DNA of 40,143 bases from Limosilactobacillus gorillae (GCF_001293735.1 NZ_BCAH01000045.1:1-40143); one strand, 5' to 3'. Shown: positions 15,744 through 24,216, numbered from the stretch's first letter. The notes: generated from the sequence alone by a model not told the origin. A program made the numbers and translations.

Positions 15744-16097
15744 TTAACCTCCCGCTAGTTTACGCAGTCGCTGGATAAATTTAGGGCTAACCTGTTCAAA
15801 GGCTGGCTTAATCGCTGGTTCAGCTTCCATAAATCGAGTGCCATATTCGTTGTAGTAAATGTGGTCGGTCTCGGTAGTCTGTTCAGCGGTCAAGTTCCCA
15901 TTTGTGAGTTCGAGCTTTGTGTTATTCTTGTTGTTTTGCTTAGAGTAACCTTTGACGTAAACCGTACTCATGTTACTAATCGTGGCGTCATTTAATTCGG
16001 CCCCGCTTTGCTTTACAACTGTTTTAACATCCTCAAGCCGAGCGTGCTCTTGTAAATCCCGGCTTAATTGTTCCAAGCCATCAAATTCAATACTCAT
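15744..16097 (-). CDS. HK97 gp10-like / minor capsid head-tail joining protein
   Basis: A 117-residue protein with the N-terminal pattern of HK97 gp10-family tail-joining proteins (FDGLEQLSRDLQEHARLEDVKTVVKQSG) and the conserved YNEYGTRFMEAEPAIKPAFE motif near 82-101. It acts between the head stopper and tail terminator. It overlaps the upstream gene by 4 bp. Confidence 0.78.
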   Translation of the reverse strand: MSIEFDGLEQLSRDLQEHARLEDVKTVVKQSGAELNDATISNMSTVYVKGYSKQNNKNNTKLELTNGNLTAEQTTETDHIYYNEYGTRFMEAEPAIKPAFEQVSPKFIQRLRKLAGG

Positions 16098-16405
16098 GAT
16101 TGCGACCTCCCCACTAGGTAAGTAGTCAGTTTGAGTGGTGAGCGATCAGTAACCGGGATGTACTTGTGTTGGTCATCATCGATCAAACAGTAGTCCCAAT
16201 CTTTACCGACCGGTTCCATCGTCCGAATAATCTTATTACCCGTTGTGATCTTGCCAAAATCTGACACGCTACGGTGGATTCCAACGTCCGTCACATTAGC
16301 CGGTAGGTCGCCAACTAGTTTAACGGTCGAGTCATAGCCTTTACCCGGAACGTACCGGGCGCTAGTCGCGTTGGTATAGAACTTAACAATCGAATCAAAC
16401 CTCAT
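16094..16405 (-). CDS. Head-closure (stopper) protein, minor capsid type
   Basis: A 103-residue beta-rich protein, read as the SPP1 gp16-like stopper / minor capsid protein 1 type. It seals the portal after packaging and receives the tail. It overlaps the genes on both sides by 4 bp, as usual for this connector cluster. The call rests on order, size and overall pattern. Confidence 0.7.
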   Translation of the reverse strand: MRFDSIVKFYTNATSARYVPGKGYDSTVKLVGDLPANVTDVGIHRSVSDFGKITTGNKIIRTMEPVGKDWDYCLIDDDQHKYIPVTDRSPLKLTTYLVGRSQS

Positions 16406-16764
16406 TCTGACACCCGCTTCCTAAATGGATCAACGGTCGTTAGAACCGACTTATTATGTCGCTTGCGGTATTCTTCGATATCATCGCTGAATTCGTCAAA
16501 GTCATTCGAGTTGAACGAGATTGATTCGCCCTCTTGAGTGTAGGAAGCCATACCTTCGTTTTTAAGCCTGTTATAACGCTTTACAGCCACTTCAAGGCCG
16601 ATGAAGGATAATTCCTTAGGGACGTCATCATCAACGCTTAAACCCAATTTAAACAGCAATTGAAGCCGTGTGTTGTCGTTGATTAAACTAAGCACGTCGT
16701 CGAACTTGTCATTACCCGCACTCAATCCAATCAACGTCTTAAGATTAGTCAAGTCAACACTCAT
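16402..16764 (-). CDS. Head-tail adaptor (gp6/gp15-like connector)
   Basis: A 120-residue, mostly helical protein (LTNLKTLIGLSAGNDKFDDVLSLIND...) with the pattern of phage gp6-like connector adaptors (SPP1 gp15, HK97 gp6) that bind under the portal. The acidic region FNSNDFDEFSDDIEEY is typical. It lies directly downstream of the capsid gene in a cluster of 4-bp overlaps. Confidence 0.78.
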   Translation of the reverse strand: MSVDLTNLKTLIGLSAGNDKFDDVLSLINDNTRLQLLFKLGLSVDDDVPKELSFIGLEVAVKRYNRLKNEGMASYTQEGESISFNSNDFDEFSDDIEEYRKRHNKSVLTTVDPFRKRVSE

Positions 16765-16774
16765 TTAATCACAC

Positions 16775-17647
16775 CTACCTACCAGTCGAAGCTGCAGAAG
16801 CGGTGCCACCAATTTGAGCTACCAGCGCATCGTTAGCGATCGCAATTGCGTAGTATTCAGTCGTGGAAGACTTGTCAATCTGATGGTCTTGGTCACGCCA
16901 TACTTCAACGATTGGTAATTCCTTGATGTAGGTCTTGAGGGCGCCAGGCTTAACAGCGATTGCTTGTCCCTTGTTGAGTTTAGCAGTCCGTACGATTTCC
17001 CAGCCCAGCAGTTCGCCGAATGCGCCATTAACTAGGATATTGTCACCCAGATCGGAAGCACGCGTCCAGTCTTGGCCGGCCGCCTTACGTAATGCTGCCG
17101 CGTCCTTGTAAGATACATACAATACCCCTTGTTGAGGGTAAGTAGATCCTTCAACGGCGTTGGTTGCACCAGCAAAGGCATCTTCTAAGGCATCGATAAC
17201 GTCTACCTTGTCAGGCGTTACAGATACCGTAAGAGGAGCAGTTAAAGCAGTCGCCAAAATATCATCGTCAAGCTTAGTTTCGATTGCTAAGGCCATTTGA
17301 TGTGCCGCTTCCGTCTTAGAATCGCCGTAACCGCTTAACTGCGCTTCGTCAGTGATTGCAAAGGCAGAAACAGCCTTCTTGATCTTAGCGGTTTGAGTCT
17401 TGTAAGAAAGCGAATCGAAGTCGATTTGAGCACCTTCGGCAACCTCCTTAGCAGATCCCGTGAATTCCCACTTTGGAACAGTCACCGTGTCACCTGGCTT
17501 GCCTTGTAAGGTAGCATCAACTGGTGCGATTGAGGAGAACACGTTAGCCTTTGCCAATTGAGCACTGACCATTTGAGTTAATACTTGCGGGTTAACAGTG
17601 TCACTGAATAACGTCTTGTTGCTTGAACTTGCGTCACGTTTTGCCAT
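16775..17647 (-). CDS. Major capsid protein (N4 gp56-like, HK97 fold)
   Basis: A 290-residue shell protein. Features include the N-terminal NPQVLTQMVSAQLAKANVFSSI, GKPGDTVTVPKWEF near 51-64, and a run of alternating helix and strand matching N4-gp56-family capsid proteins. There is no N-terminal delta domain; a separate scaffold gene lies upstream. The well-spaced GAAAGGAG site fits high expression. Codon use is noticeably biased towards common codons compared with neighbouring genes, as expected for an abundant virion protein. Confidence 0.9.
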   Translation of the reverse strand: MAKRDASSSNKTLFSDTVNPQVLTQMVSAQLAKANVFSSIAPVDATLQGKPGDTVTVPKWEFTGSAKEVAEGAQIDFDSLSYKTQTAKIKKAVSAFAITDEAQLSGYGDSKTEAAHQMALAIETKLDDDILATALTAPLTVSVTPDKVDVIDALEDAFAGATNAVEGSTYPQQGVLYVSYKDAAALRKAAGQDWTRASDLGDNILVNGAFGELLGWEIVRTAKLNKGQAIAVKPGALKTYIKELPIVEVWRDQDHQIDKSSTTEYYAIAIANDALVAQIGGTASAASTGR

Positions 17648-17663
17648 TATAGATGGCTCCTTT

Positions 17664-18284
17664 CTAAATTAAACCTTGAGCTTCCATTGCTCGTTGCATT
17701 TCTTCGTAACTCATCTGGCTACGATCCTTTTGTGGTTGTACTTGCTGACTGTTACTTCCAGTTTGAGGCGTCCGGCCCTTTAACAATTCATTCCGTGTTT
17801 GTTCGGCCATCCGCTTCTTCATGTCTAACAAAGCCTTAACGTTAGCTTGAGTACTCTCAGCCTTGTCAGTCACGACCATGTCGATGTCGCTTTCCTCTGG
17901 AGGAAAGCCACCTTCAACCAACAAGCGCCGGGCTTCATCCCGCATTTTGTAACGTGCAAGTTCAGCCTGCGCTTGTTCGGCGTCTGATTGAGCTTTCTCT
18001 AACTGATACTTTGCCTTCTCGTCAGCGTTCATCTTCTTAAGCTTTTCGGCTTCTTCTTGGTCATGTTTTAGCTTCTCAAGTTCGGCTTTCTGCTTAGCTT
18101 TCTCACGATTCAAACGATCCATCACGATCTTATCTACTTCTTCTTGAGTAAACGTCTTTTCCGTTTGTTTTTTCGGTTCTGGAGCCGGCTGTTGAGTTGA
18201 TTGTTTGTCTACCTTAGGGTCCGTTTGTGGTTCTTGATCGTTAGTAGTGTCAGTCAGATTCTGCTTGTTGTTATCTTCAGCCAT
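17664..18284 (-). CDS. Capsid scaffolding protein (DUF4355-like)
   Basis: A 206-residue, highly charged protein. A disordered Gln/Pro/Thr-rich N-terminus (1-45) is followed by a long coiled coil (about 50-120) rich in Lys/Glu, a helical domain (120-165) and a Gln-rich tail ending MSYEEMQRAMEAQGLI. This is the standard look of scaffold proteins encoded just before the major capsid gene. It is now separated from the portal/MuF genes by the inserted IS element and the broken YjcQ-like gene. Confidence 0.85.
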   Translation of the reverse strand: MAEDNNKQNLTDTTNDQEPQTDPKVDKQSTQQPAPEPKKQTEKTFTQEEVDKIVMDRLNREKAKQKAELEKLKHDQEEAEKLKKMNADEKAKYQLEKAQSDAEQAQAELARYKMRDEARRLLVEGGFPPEESDIDMVVTDKAESTQANVKALLDMKKRMAEQTRNELLKGRTPQTGSNSQQVQPQKDRSQMSYEEMQRAMEAQGLI

Positions 18285-18399
18285 TTCAATACCTCGTTTA
18301 TAGTCCGGTGGACTGTAAATTCCGAGCTTGTTCTTTTAGGCCTGCAACGCAAGTCAAAAAGGCCAAAATAAAAGCGGCTACCGTTAGATAGTCGCTTGA

Positions 18400-18730
18400 T
18401 TAGACGAATGGAAGCCAATCTCGGACCTCTTTGAAGGTCTTGCAGGCTTTCTTCATCATGTTATTTTCTGCTAAATACTGTAAACCTGAACTGGTAATCG
18501 ATAATTGATCTAATCCAGTCCAGATATCACCAGATTTCGTTGAGGTTCTGGTTAACCCTTTGATGTAACCATCGTCCGTCAGCATCGATAAGGTCTGGTA
18601 GAACTGGTGGTTACTAATTGCGAATGTTCTTGCTTGTAAGATGTTGGGATCAGGGCCAAGCCCGTTCTCGTAGCAATACTGGAGATATTTCAAAATCTTA
18701 TAAGCAACGGTGAAGTAGTCATTATTACTC
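18400..18730 (-). pseudogene. YjcQ-like protein gene, 5' end removed by IS insertion
   Basis: The frame reads continuously from the IS edge (FKSNNDYFTVAYKILKYL...) to the stop and ends KACKTFKEVRDWLPFV, the characteristic end of YjcQ-family winged-helix phage proteins. The family normally starts a few residues before YKILKYL. Here no start codon with a ribosome site exists in that position, because the right end of the IS605-type element begins there. A TTG at 18693 without a ribosome site could give a 97-residue remnant. The function of the family is unknown. Confidence 0.65.
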
Positions 18731-18738
18731 TTGAACTA

Positions 18739-18781
18739 CTCCCACTTAGCTAAGCCTACGGCTTGACGCTTGAAGTGGGAG
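18739..18781 (-). repeat. IS right-end hairpin / putative omega-RNA 3' region
   Basis: CTCCCACTT and AAGTGGGAG enclose a smaller hairpin AAGCC-TAC-GGCTT (18752-18764). In IS605-type elements the right-end region downstream of tnpB gives the omega RNA that guides TnpB. About 100 bases lie between the ORF stop and this hairpin. Whether an RNA is made here is unknown. Confidence 0.6.
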
Positions 18782-18882
18782 ATTCTGGGAACATCGCATA
18801 CTTACTCTACCGGTTCTAAGTGAACTTTCGAGCAGAGGTTACGACTATTGACCAAGGCCCGTCCTAGGCCTAAATAGCTTAA

Positions 18883-19359
18883 TTATTGGGTAGCTAACCC
18901 CTTTTTCAGAATTACTTGAGCTGCATTGATATCGCGATCTAGGTGGGTCCCGCAGTTGGGACAATCCCATTCACGAACGTCTAGCCATTCCGATTTATCT
19001 AAACCTAACCGATGGTTGCTTTTCCCACAGTTAATACAGATTTGACTAGTATATGCTGGATTAACCTGAATGAGTTTTTTACCGTACCAATCACATTTAT
19101 ACTGCAAGATACTAACTAGCTTAGACCAACTAGCGTTGGTAATCGCTCGAGCTAGTTTATGATTTTTCAACATACCCTTAATGTTAAGTTTCTCTAGCAC
19201 AATTATGTCATATTGTTTAACTAACTTGGTTGTGAACTTTTGTAACTGATCCAACCGTTGGTTGGCGATTTTTTGACGATATTTAACAACCATTACTAAA
19301 TGATAATTGAGTAGATATACTGAGTGCTGATTTCTATCTAATTCTATTGTTATCACCAC
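18883..19359 (-). pseudogene. TnpA-TnpB in-frame fusion remnant
   Basis: A 158-codon ORF. Residues 1-29 (ELDRNQHSVYLLNYHLVMVV) are the N-terminus of the Y1 transposase TnpA. From about residue 30 the sequence is the C-terminal part of TnpB: the RuvC-II region with Glu (IVLEKLNIKG), the CxxC...CxxC zinc finger (CINCG, CPNCG) and the RuvC-III Asp (LDRDINAA). The catalytic tyrosine domain of TnpA and the RuvC-I Asp with the N-terminal half of TnpB are missing. It starts at GTG. Catalysis is not expected. The fusion point lies in a KYRQKI stretch plausible in both parents. Confidence 0.8.
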
Positions 19360-19390
19360 GATCCTTTAACATATACTAAATATACCATAG

Positions 19391-19418
19391 TGCAAAAGAA
19401 AAAGCACTATCGTGCTTT
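19391..19418 (-). terminator. Terminator-like hairpin at IS left end
   Basis: The minus-strand RNA AAAGCAC-GATA-GTGCTTT is followed by TTCTTTTG. It lies upstream of the tnpA start, where it would protect the element from incoming transcription. Here it stands in the middle of the leftward head operon, upstream of scaffold and capsid genes. Confidence 0.65.
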
Positions 19419-19433
19419 AAGGAGGCGATTCAT

Positions 19434-19455
19434 CCCCCACTTGTCGAAGTGGGGG
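19434..19455. repeat. IS left-end hairpin
   Basis: CCCCCACTT-GTCG-AAGTGGGGG is a perfect 9-bp stem with a 4-base loop. Flanking GGCGA/TCGCC can extend it with a bulge. Its stem resembles that of the right-end hairpin, as expected for the two ends of one IS605-type element. Confidence 0.75.
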
Positions 19456-19487
19456 TATTCTCGCCAATTATGAATAAAATTACCTAA

Positions 19488-19721
19488 TCACGATAGATAA
19501 TAGTCAACCAATCCATCGAACAACGAGTGACCGTTGTAATCATACTTAGTCACATCATCATACCCATCGAATTTCATAACCTTATCCGGGTTAGATGAAA
19601 AAGATAGATTCCATTTACCTCTGTAGTCAGGTTCTAGCAACGCACGGTCGTCTTTATAGAAAAGCTCTATTTCGCCATTGTATCCCATTACTTCTTTTAA
19701 ATCGGATAGTGGCACTTTCAT
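19488..19721 (-). CDS. Small protein coupled to MuF; putative immunity protein
   Basis: A 77-residue acidic protein (MKVPLSDLKEVMGYNGEIELFYKDDRALLEPDYRG...) whose ATG overlaps the MuF stop (ATGA). No known family is recognised. Small acidic proteins directly coupled to a MuF protein with a variable C-terminal extension are candidates for the immunity partner in MuF polymorphic-toxin systems of temperate phages. The role is inferred from position and acidity. The IS element lies about 20 bp downstream. Confidence 0.6.
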   Translation of the reverse strand: MKVPLSDLKEVMGYNGEIELFYKDDRALLEPDYRGKWNLSFSSNPDKVMKFDGYDDVTKYDYNGHSLFDGLVDYYLS

Positions 19722-21010
19722 TTTTCATCCCACCTTTCAATGTAATCTTTTTCTTGTTGAGTTAGCTTCCTACCTTTACTTCTATTTGTAATTATACCAT
19801 CTTCAACCGTAAATCGATGAGAATGTGGGACAATTGGATGCTGTTTTGCATTGCCGTGATTAGTTGTATCAATATCCGTTTTCACATTCCCATTCTTATC
19901 AAAAAGTCGATATCTAATTACTTTTCCATTAGCAGTTTTAGCAATTACTGATAGTGGTTTGCTTTGAACCGGCATACGATGATCCGCTACATAACTAGGA
20001 GTTGCATTTAGATAAGTTTTATCCTCACTTACGGCCTGATTATCCACCCAGTAAGCACTCAGTGAACACCGACAATTGGGATGAACCGGTAAGTATGGAA
20101 CATCGCTTACCTTGTAAACACCTTGTCCCCAGCCGTTATCCGCACGAGCAATATTAGCACACTCAACACACGCTTTTGGTTCGGCGTGCCAACGGCAGTA
20201 ATCGTAACCGTTACGCTTGAAGCTATCAATCTTGGCCTCGTTTTGGATTCGGGCTGATTCCGTTCTTGCCAATCGTTCGGCCACGTATCGGCTTTCGGTT
20301 ACGTTCTTGTTAACTAACGGTCGGATCTCTCGTGCCACGTCTTGGACGTTTTTCCCAGTCAAGACAACGTTAGATAATTCCATGTCGAGCTTGGCCTTGA
20401 GAACGTCCATATTGTGCCAAATCCGGTTGCTAAACGTAGCACTGTTAGTCTGAGCGTAAACGTGCTGAAGGGCCGTCTTAGTGCGCAGTGCATTCGGAGA
20501 AGCAACTGAATCAGATAGGATCCCTGCTTGCCGTCTGATCTCGGCTTGGTAGTCATCGGTTAGCTTGTTAAGAACGTCTTGGTTAACATCTATTCCTAAC
20601 CCGACCATCTCTTGACCAATCTTAGCCTTGATCATCTCTAAGCGGTTAATACGCATGGTGGCATTGTATAGCCGTAGCCTTGCCGCTACCTCAGCTTCAA
20701 GGGATGGATCACCGGTTGCATGAGCCTTAGCAACGATAGTCTTTGCTTCCGCCCCTAATTGCTTAATATCGGCTGTTCTGACGGCCTGTTGGGCTTCCTG
20801 ATAGCTGATCTTATTGTTCTTTGATAGTCTAGCTAGATCGGCTGTAATCTTATCCTCAAGCTCTGATAAGGTGCGATTGAAGCGGGCCTCAAGTATCTTG
20901 TTGAATTCATCGTCGCTTGCAAGCTGATTCAGAATGTATTGCTTTTCGGCTTCCTCGCGGGCTTGCCAGTACACTTCATTCTGTTTACTTTTCGGTGGTT
21001 TCTTCGTCAT
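19718..21010 (-). CDS. Minor head protein, MuF/SPP1 gp7-like, with C-terminal toxin-like extension
   Basis: A 430-residue protein. Residues 1-210 are helical (portal-binding gp7-like). The MuF domain covers about 215-322 and shows the conserved Cys pattern (CRWHAEPKACVECANIARADNG ... HPNCRCSLSAYW, key residues C272, C281, C284, C313, C315). An extra domain (about 345-430) follows with IRYRLFDKNGN and a His-rich block NHGNAKQHPIVPHSHRF; such a domain is not needed for head assembly and looks like a polymorphic toxin or nuclease tip. A few copies enter the head and could be ejected with DNA. The next gene overlaps by 4 bp. Confidence 0.8.
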   Translation of the reverse strand: MTKKPPKSKQNEVYWQAREEAEKQYILNQLASDDEFNKILEARFNRTLSELEDKITADLARLSKNNKISYQEAQQAVRTADIKQLGAEAKTIVAKAHATGDPSLEAEVAARLRLYNATMRINRLEMIKAKIGQEMVGLGIDVNQDVLNKLTDDYQAEIRRQAGILSDSVASPNALRTKTALQHVYAQTNSATFSNRIWHNMDVLKAKLDMELSNVVLTGKNVQDVAREIRPLVNKNVTESRYVAERLARTESARIQNEAKIDSFKRNGYDYCRWHAEPKACVECANIARADNGWGQGVYKVSDVPYLPVHPNCRCSLSAYWVDNQAVSEDKTYLNATPSYVADHRMPVQSKPLSVIAKTANGKVIRYRLFDKNGNVKTDIDTTNHGNAKQHPIVPHSHRFTVEDGIITNRSKGRKLTQQEKDYIERWDEK

Positions 21011-22409
21011 CGGCCTTCACTTCCTTGTCATCGCCCTTGAGGAAATCGGTTGCGCTCGGAACGTTCGCTAGGCTGTTTTTAACCTGGTCATTCTGTTCGT
21101 CTTGCATCTGCTTAATTTCCTTCTTCGGATCAGGAACAATCGATAACGTGGATAGTTGGGTCTCCTTCGAAACAAGCCCGTTAAGCTTGCTTGCGGTGTC
21201 AGCCTCACCTGAAATATCCAGCGGTAAATTACGAATGAACTGGAATGATAGGTCTTGCTTAATCGTTCGGCTATCAACCGAGCCAACAATGGTACCAAGA
21301 CTTAGGATCGTTCCTAATAGATTCCGCAAGGCTTGTGTGAACTTACGCTCCTCAACTGCCGCTTGATTCTGCATGCTCATGAGCTTGTACTGGATCGAAA
21401 CACCACTTGCTGACGTACCGAATGATTCATCATTAAGATTAACCACCATCGAGGTTTGGAAGATGTCGTCCTTCAATCGCTTAAGAAGGTTTTCCTGCAT
21501 TGTGTCGGCGTCAGGCTTAGATAAGAAGCTAACGTCAGCTCCTTGATCAACGTTCGGCGTGTATAGCACGTGATCTCTTGCAAGGTTGAGAATTGGATTA
21601 CCATCGTCATCACTTGGTAAGGTGGCTCCCATAATCTTGAGATAGGCGTTATCAAAGTATTCAACCTGGTTAGCTTTCTGACTTAGCGCAGCGTCATAAG
21701 CATTGACCAAGTCGTAGATCTTATCAACAACACTTAAGCGATCGTTGTTAGCCATTAACTCAACCGCTGGCACTGCACCAAATAGATGATTGGTCGTGTC
21801 TTCAAAAACCCCGTTTTGGCCGAAATACGTGATCGTGTTGTCCGTGTAGATCTCACCGCTTAGCTGTTCTGCCAAGTAGTCATATCTAACAAAAGCGATT
21901 GGCTTTCGATTAACGGATGTATCATAGACCATAAACCCTGAATTAGGCGTTACTTGAGACACTCGCGTGTTGGCCTGTTCGTCCTGGTAAGCCATTAAAT
22001 AGGACTTCCCGTAGATTGCGACTGACTTAGCTAATTCCGTTAGCTTGTCACCAAAAGATTCCGAGTTAAGCCAATCTTGGAGCTTCTCGTCTCGTGTGTC
22101 ATCGTCTAGCTTAATTGTTGGCACCTTACCCATAAAGTAACCAACGTACGTGTCAACAACGTAATTGGCCCAATTCGAGACAATCCGGTTATCCGGCCGG
22201 GCTGATTCTGGATCAATTGGTAGATTGTAAATATCATGATTACCAACGTACAGATCGTGGTTTCGTTTGCGGTCAACATTTCGTGATTGATTGTCATTGA
22301 TCAAGACCATCAAGTCTTGCGAGGTTAATTCTTTCTCGGTAGTTAGGTAAACGCCCTGTTCAGTCACAAAGACGTTCGAGCTACCGTTAACCGATGGATT
22401 GTTAGCCAT
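20985..22409 (-). CDS. Portal protein, SPP1 gp6-like
   Basis: A 474-residue portal protein. The N-terminal part has RNVDRKRNHDLYVGNHDIYNLP and DNRIVSNWANYVVDTYVGYFMG, the family signature near residues 60-110. The central crown and stem helices follow, and a charged C-terminal tail (about 440-474, DDKEVKADDEETTEK) ends it. Twelve copies form the DNA entry vertex. It overlaps the MuF gene by 26 bp and follows the large terminase by 18 bp. Confidence 0.92.
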   Translation of the reverse strand: MANNPSVNGSSNVFVTEQGVYLTTEKELTSQDLMVLINDNQSRNVDRKRNHDLYVGNHDIYNLPIDPESARPDNRIVSNWANYVVDTYVGYFMGKVPTIKLDDDTRDEKLQDWLNSESFGDKLTELAKSVAIYGKSYLMAYQDEQANTRVSQVTPNSGFMVYDTSVNRKPIAFVRYDYLAEQLSGEIYTDNTITYFGQNGVFEDTTNHLFGAVPAVELMANNDRLSVVDKIYDLVNAYDAALSQKANQVEYFDNAYLKIMGATLPSDDDGNPILNLARDHVLYTPNVDQGADVSFLSKPDADTMQENLLKRLKDDIFQTSMVVNLNDESFGTSASGVSIQYKLMSMQNQAAVEERKFTQALRNLLGTILSLGTIVGSVDSRTIKQDLSFQFIRNLPLDISGEADTASKLNGLVSKETQLSTLSIVPDPKKEIKQMQDEQNDQVKNSLANVPSATDFLKGDDKEVKADDEETTEK

Positions 22410-22427
22410 GTAATACCTCCTTCCAAA

Positions 22428-23657
22428 TTAAAAGAAACGGCTCTTGATCGTAGTCGTGAGTCGTTTCTTATGTTCGTTAAATATTGCGTAGCGCATGCTA
22501 TCCATTACGTGGTCATGTTCTTTGATTGGTTCTCCCGTATGTTCATCCCAGATATACTGGTAGATTTCATCCAGGAATTGGTCATAGCCATCTTGGTTCA
22601 CGTAGAACAGGCCTTGCTTCATGAGTTCAGCAACGGCTTCAACCCCCGCCATGCGGTCCTTTTTGGCGTTAACTGTTCTGATTCCTGCCGAAACAAACTC
22701 TTGGTAATTATCAGGGCGGGCCGAATCAACGTAGAAGATTATGTTCTTGCCATATTGGTCTTGGATCTGCTTAGCTTGCTTAACCCAGTAATCGATGAAC
22801 TTGTGTTGAGCAGTGATTTCCTTGATCAAGTAGGTATTACCTTGTTGATCATCGCCCCATAAGGTGATCGATCCTAAGTGCTCAAACCCCCAGTCAACCC
22901 CACAATAGTAATGGAGGTCGCTTGGAATGTGATCGGGGTTGATTAACATCTTGTCCTTGTCAAAATCCGCATAGACAACGCCATCACCAGAAACCCACAA
23001 GCCCCTAATCATACGGTCGTAAAACATCCCACTTGGTGTTGCCGCCTTTAAGCGAGATACATAACCTGGATCAAGCCGGGTATTGTCATCGATTGTGAAA
23101 TTGTAATACAACAGCTTGGTTTCTGGATTATCGTTTTCAATGTAATCAGTCTTAAGCCAATGTTGCGGGTTATCCGGATTTGTATCGCATATGATATGTG
23201 CTCCTTTAACCGAGCAACGGTTGATGATTTCTTGGAAGGCTTCCGGCGTTGATAGTGACGCCTCATTAACGTACGCACTGTAACTGGTCATACCACGAAT
23301 TGCACTCATTCCTCGTGAATTACCGGTATAGGCGGGGACAATATCAACGTTGTACAAGTGATAGTGTCCGTGCCGGTCAGGTTTAAGTTCTAACCCCATC
23401 TGATTCTCAATTGAGGCGATCACATTATCGTGAATGGTGTTAGACGAGTAGCCAGCTAATATTACTTGCGGGTGCTTTTCACCACGTTCCTTTGCTAGCT
23501 TACTAACTCGCCGTAATTCCATTACAAATAGCCAATTATCCACGAACGTTTTTCCTGATCGTACAGCGCCCGATAGAATCATCATTCCAAAATCCTTTGT
23601 CAGATAATCATTGATGACTTCTAACTGTTTCGGGTTAAAGTAATCACTAAGTGCCAT
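22428..23657 (-). CDS. terL: Terminase large subunit
   Basis: A 409-residue packaging motor. The ATPase domain has Walker A GAVRSGKT at residues 30-37 and a coupling motif near CDTNPDNP. The nuclease domain starts with GVDWG, followed by FYVDSARPDN and a DHVMDSMRYA motif near the end, supplying the three metal-binding Asp residues. It belongs to the SPP1 gp2-like terminase group. I chose the third-codon ATG because AAGGGAA lies at the right distance before it. The gene overlaps terS by 11 bp. Confidence 0.93.
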   Translation of the reverse strand: MALSDYFNPKQLEVINDYLTKDFGMMILSGAVRSGKTFVDNWLFVMELRRVSKLAKERGEKHPQVILAGYSSNTIHDNVIASIENQMGLELKPDRHGHYHLYNVDIVPAYTGNSRGMSAIRGMTSYSAYVNEASLSTPEAFQEIINRCSVKGAHIICDTNPDNPQHWLKTDYIENDNPETKLLYYNFTIDDNTRLDPGYVSRLKAATPSGMFYDRMIRGLWVSGDGVVYADFDKDKMLINPDHIPSDLHYYCGVDWGFEHLGSITLWGDDQQGNTYLIKEITAQHKFIDYWVKQAKQIQDQYGKNIIFYVDSARPDNYQEFVSAGIRTVNAKKDRMAGVEAVAELMKQGLFYVNQDGYDQFLDEIYQYIWDEHTGEPIKEHDHVMDSMRYAIFNEHKKRLTTTIKSRFF

Positions 23658-24177
23658 TAGCATTCCCTTTTGTGATCATATCAAGCACGGAATCAATAAC
23701 TTGTTCTACGTCAGCACCGTTATCTTCAAGCAGTTTTGCCTTTGCTTCACTGATTCGAGCGTTAGCCTTTTTAATCCGCAATTCAGTTTCGGCGAATTCA
23801 TCTGAGTTAGGATACCGTTTGATGATCTCTTTCCACGCCGCTAATCTGGTTGACTGCTTGCTTGGAACGGTTGTTACTTGTGGTTTGCCCGTTAATGGAT
23901 TAACGGTTACAACTGGTTCTAGCGCCTCACCACGAGCAATTGCTGTGATCCCTTGTAAGGCTTCCGTAAGGTCGGCGATCTTATCTGATTCAATTTGCTT
24001 CAAACGCTTGTCAATGTAGGATTTAACCTTTGGATTTCTTAATAATTGACTCGCTGAAGACTCTGCCGAATTGCCGGTCGCTTTATAGCCCGCAAGTTGA
24101 TATGCTTTGCTAGCATTTCCGCTTTCTATGTAATTATCCGCAAAGTTTTTCTGCTTAACTGTTAATTTCCTACTCAC
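23647..24177 (-). CDS. terS: Terminase small subunit (Terminase_2, SPP1 gp1-like)
   Basis: A 176-residue protein. Residues 1-55 show the Terminase_2 DNA-binding helix-turn-helix (LTVKQKNFADNYIESGNASKAYQLAGY, key residues K8, F11, Y15, N20, Y25). A helical oligomerisation core and a charged C-terminal segment follow. It recognises the packaging start on phage DNA; with gp6/gp7-like neighbours headful (pac) packaging is likely. It has a GTG start with GGTGAGG upstream. A tract of three terminator hairpins precedes it. Confidence 0.87.
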   Translation of the reverse strand: MSRKLTVKQKNFADNYIESGNASKAYQLAGYKATGNSAESSASQLLRNPKVKSYIDKRLKQIESDKIADLTEALQGITAIARGEALEPVVTVNPLTGKPQVTTVPSKQSTRLAAWKEIIKRYPNSDEFAETELRIKKANARISEAKAKLLEDNGADVEQVIDSVLDMITKGNANGT

Positions 24178-24216
24178 ACGACCTCACCACCTTCTTTCAA
24201 GTTTAATTTTATGTAT

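Larger units (their letters stand above)
18735..19467 (-). mobile_element. Internally deleted IS200/IS605-family element
   Basis: The element of about 0.73 kb has subterminal hairpins at both ends (9-bp stem at 19434-19455; CTCCCACTT/AAGTGGGAG at 18739-18781), as in IS200/IS605 elements that move as single strands without target duplication. It contains one short ORF fusing the start of tnpA to the end of tnpB. Exact ends are approximate. It sits just after the putative immunity gene and has truncated a YjcQ-like gene. It cannot move by itself, but a complete relative in the host could mobilise it. Confidence 0.8.

Noticed and set aside
22470-22862. 130-codon plus-strand frame antisense to terL
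   Set aside because: No ribosome site, no protein-like pattern, and it lies wholly inside a conserved gene on the other strand.
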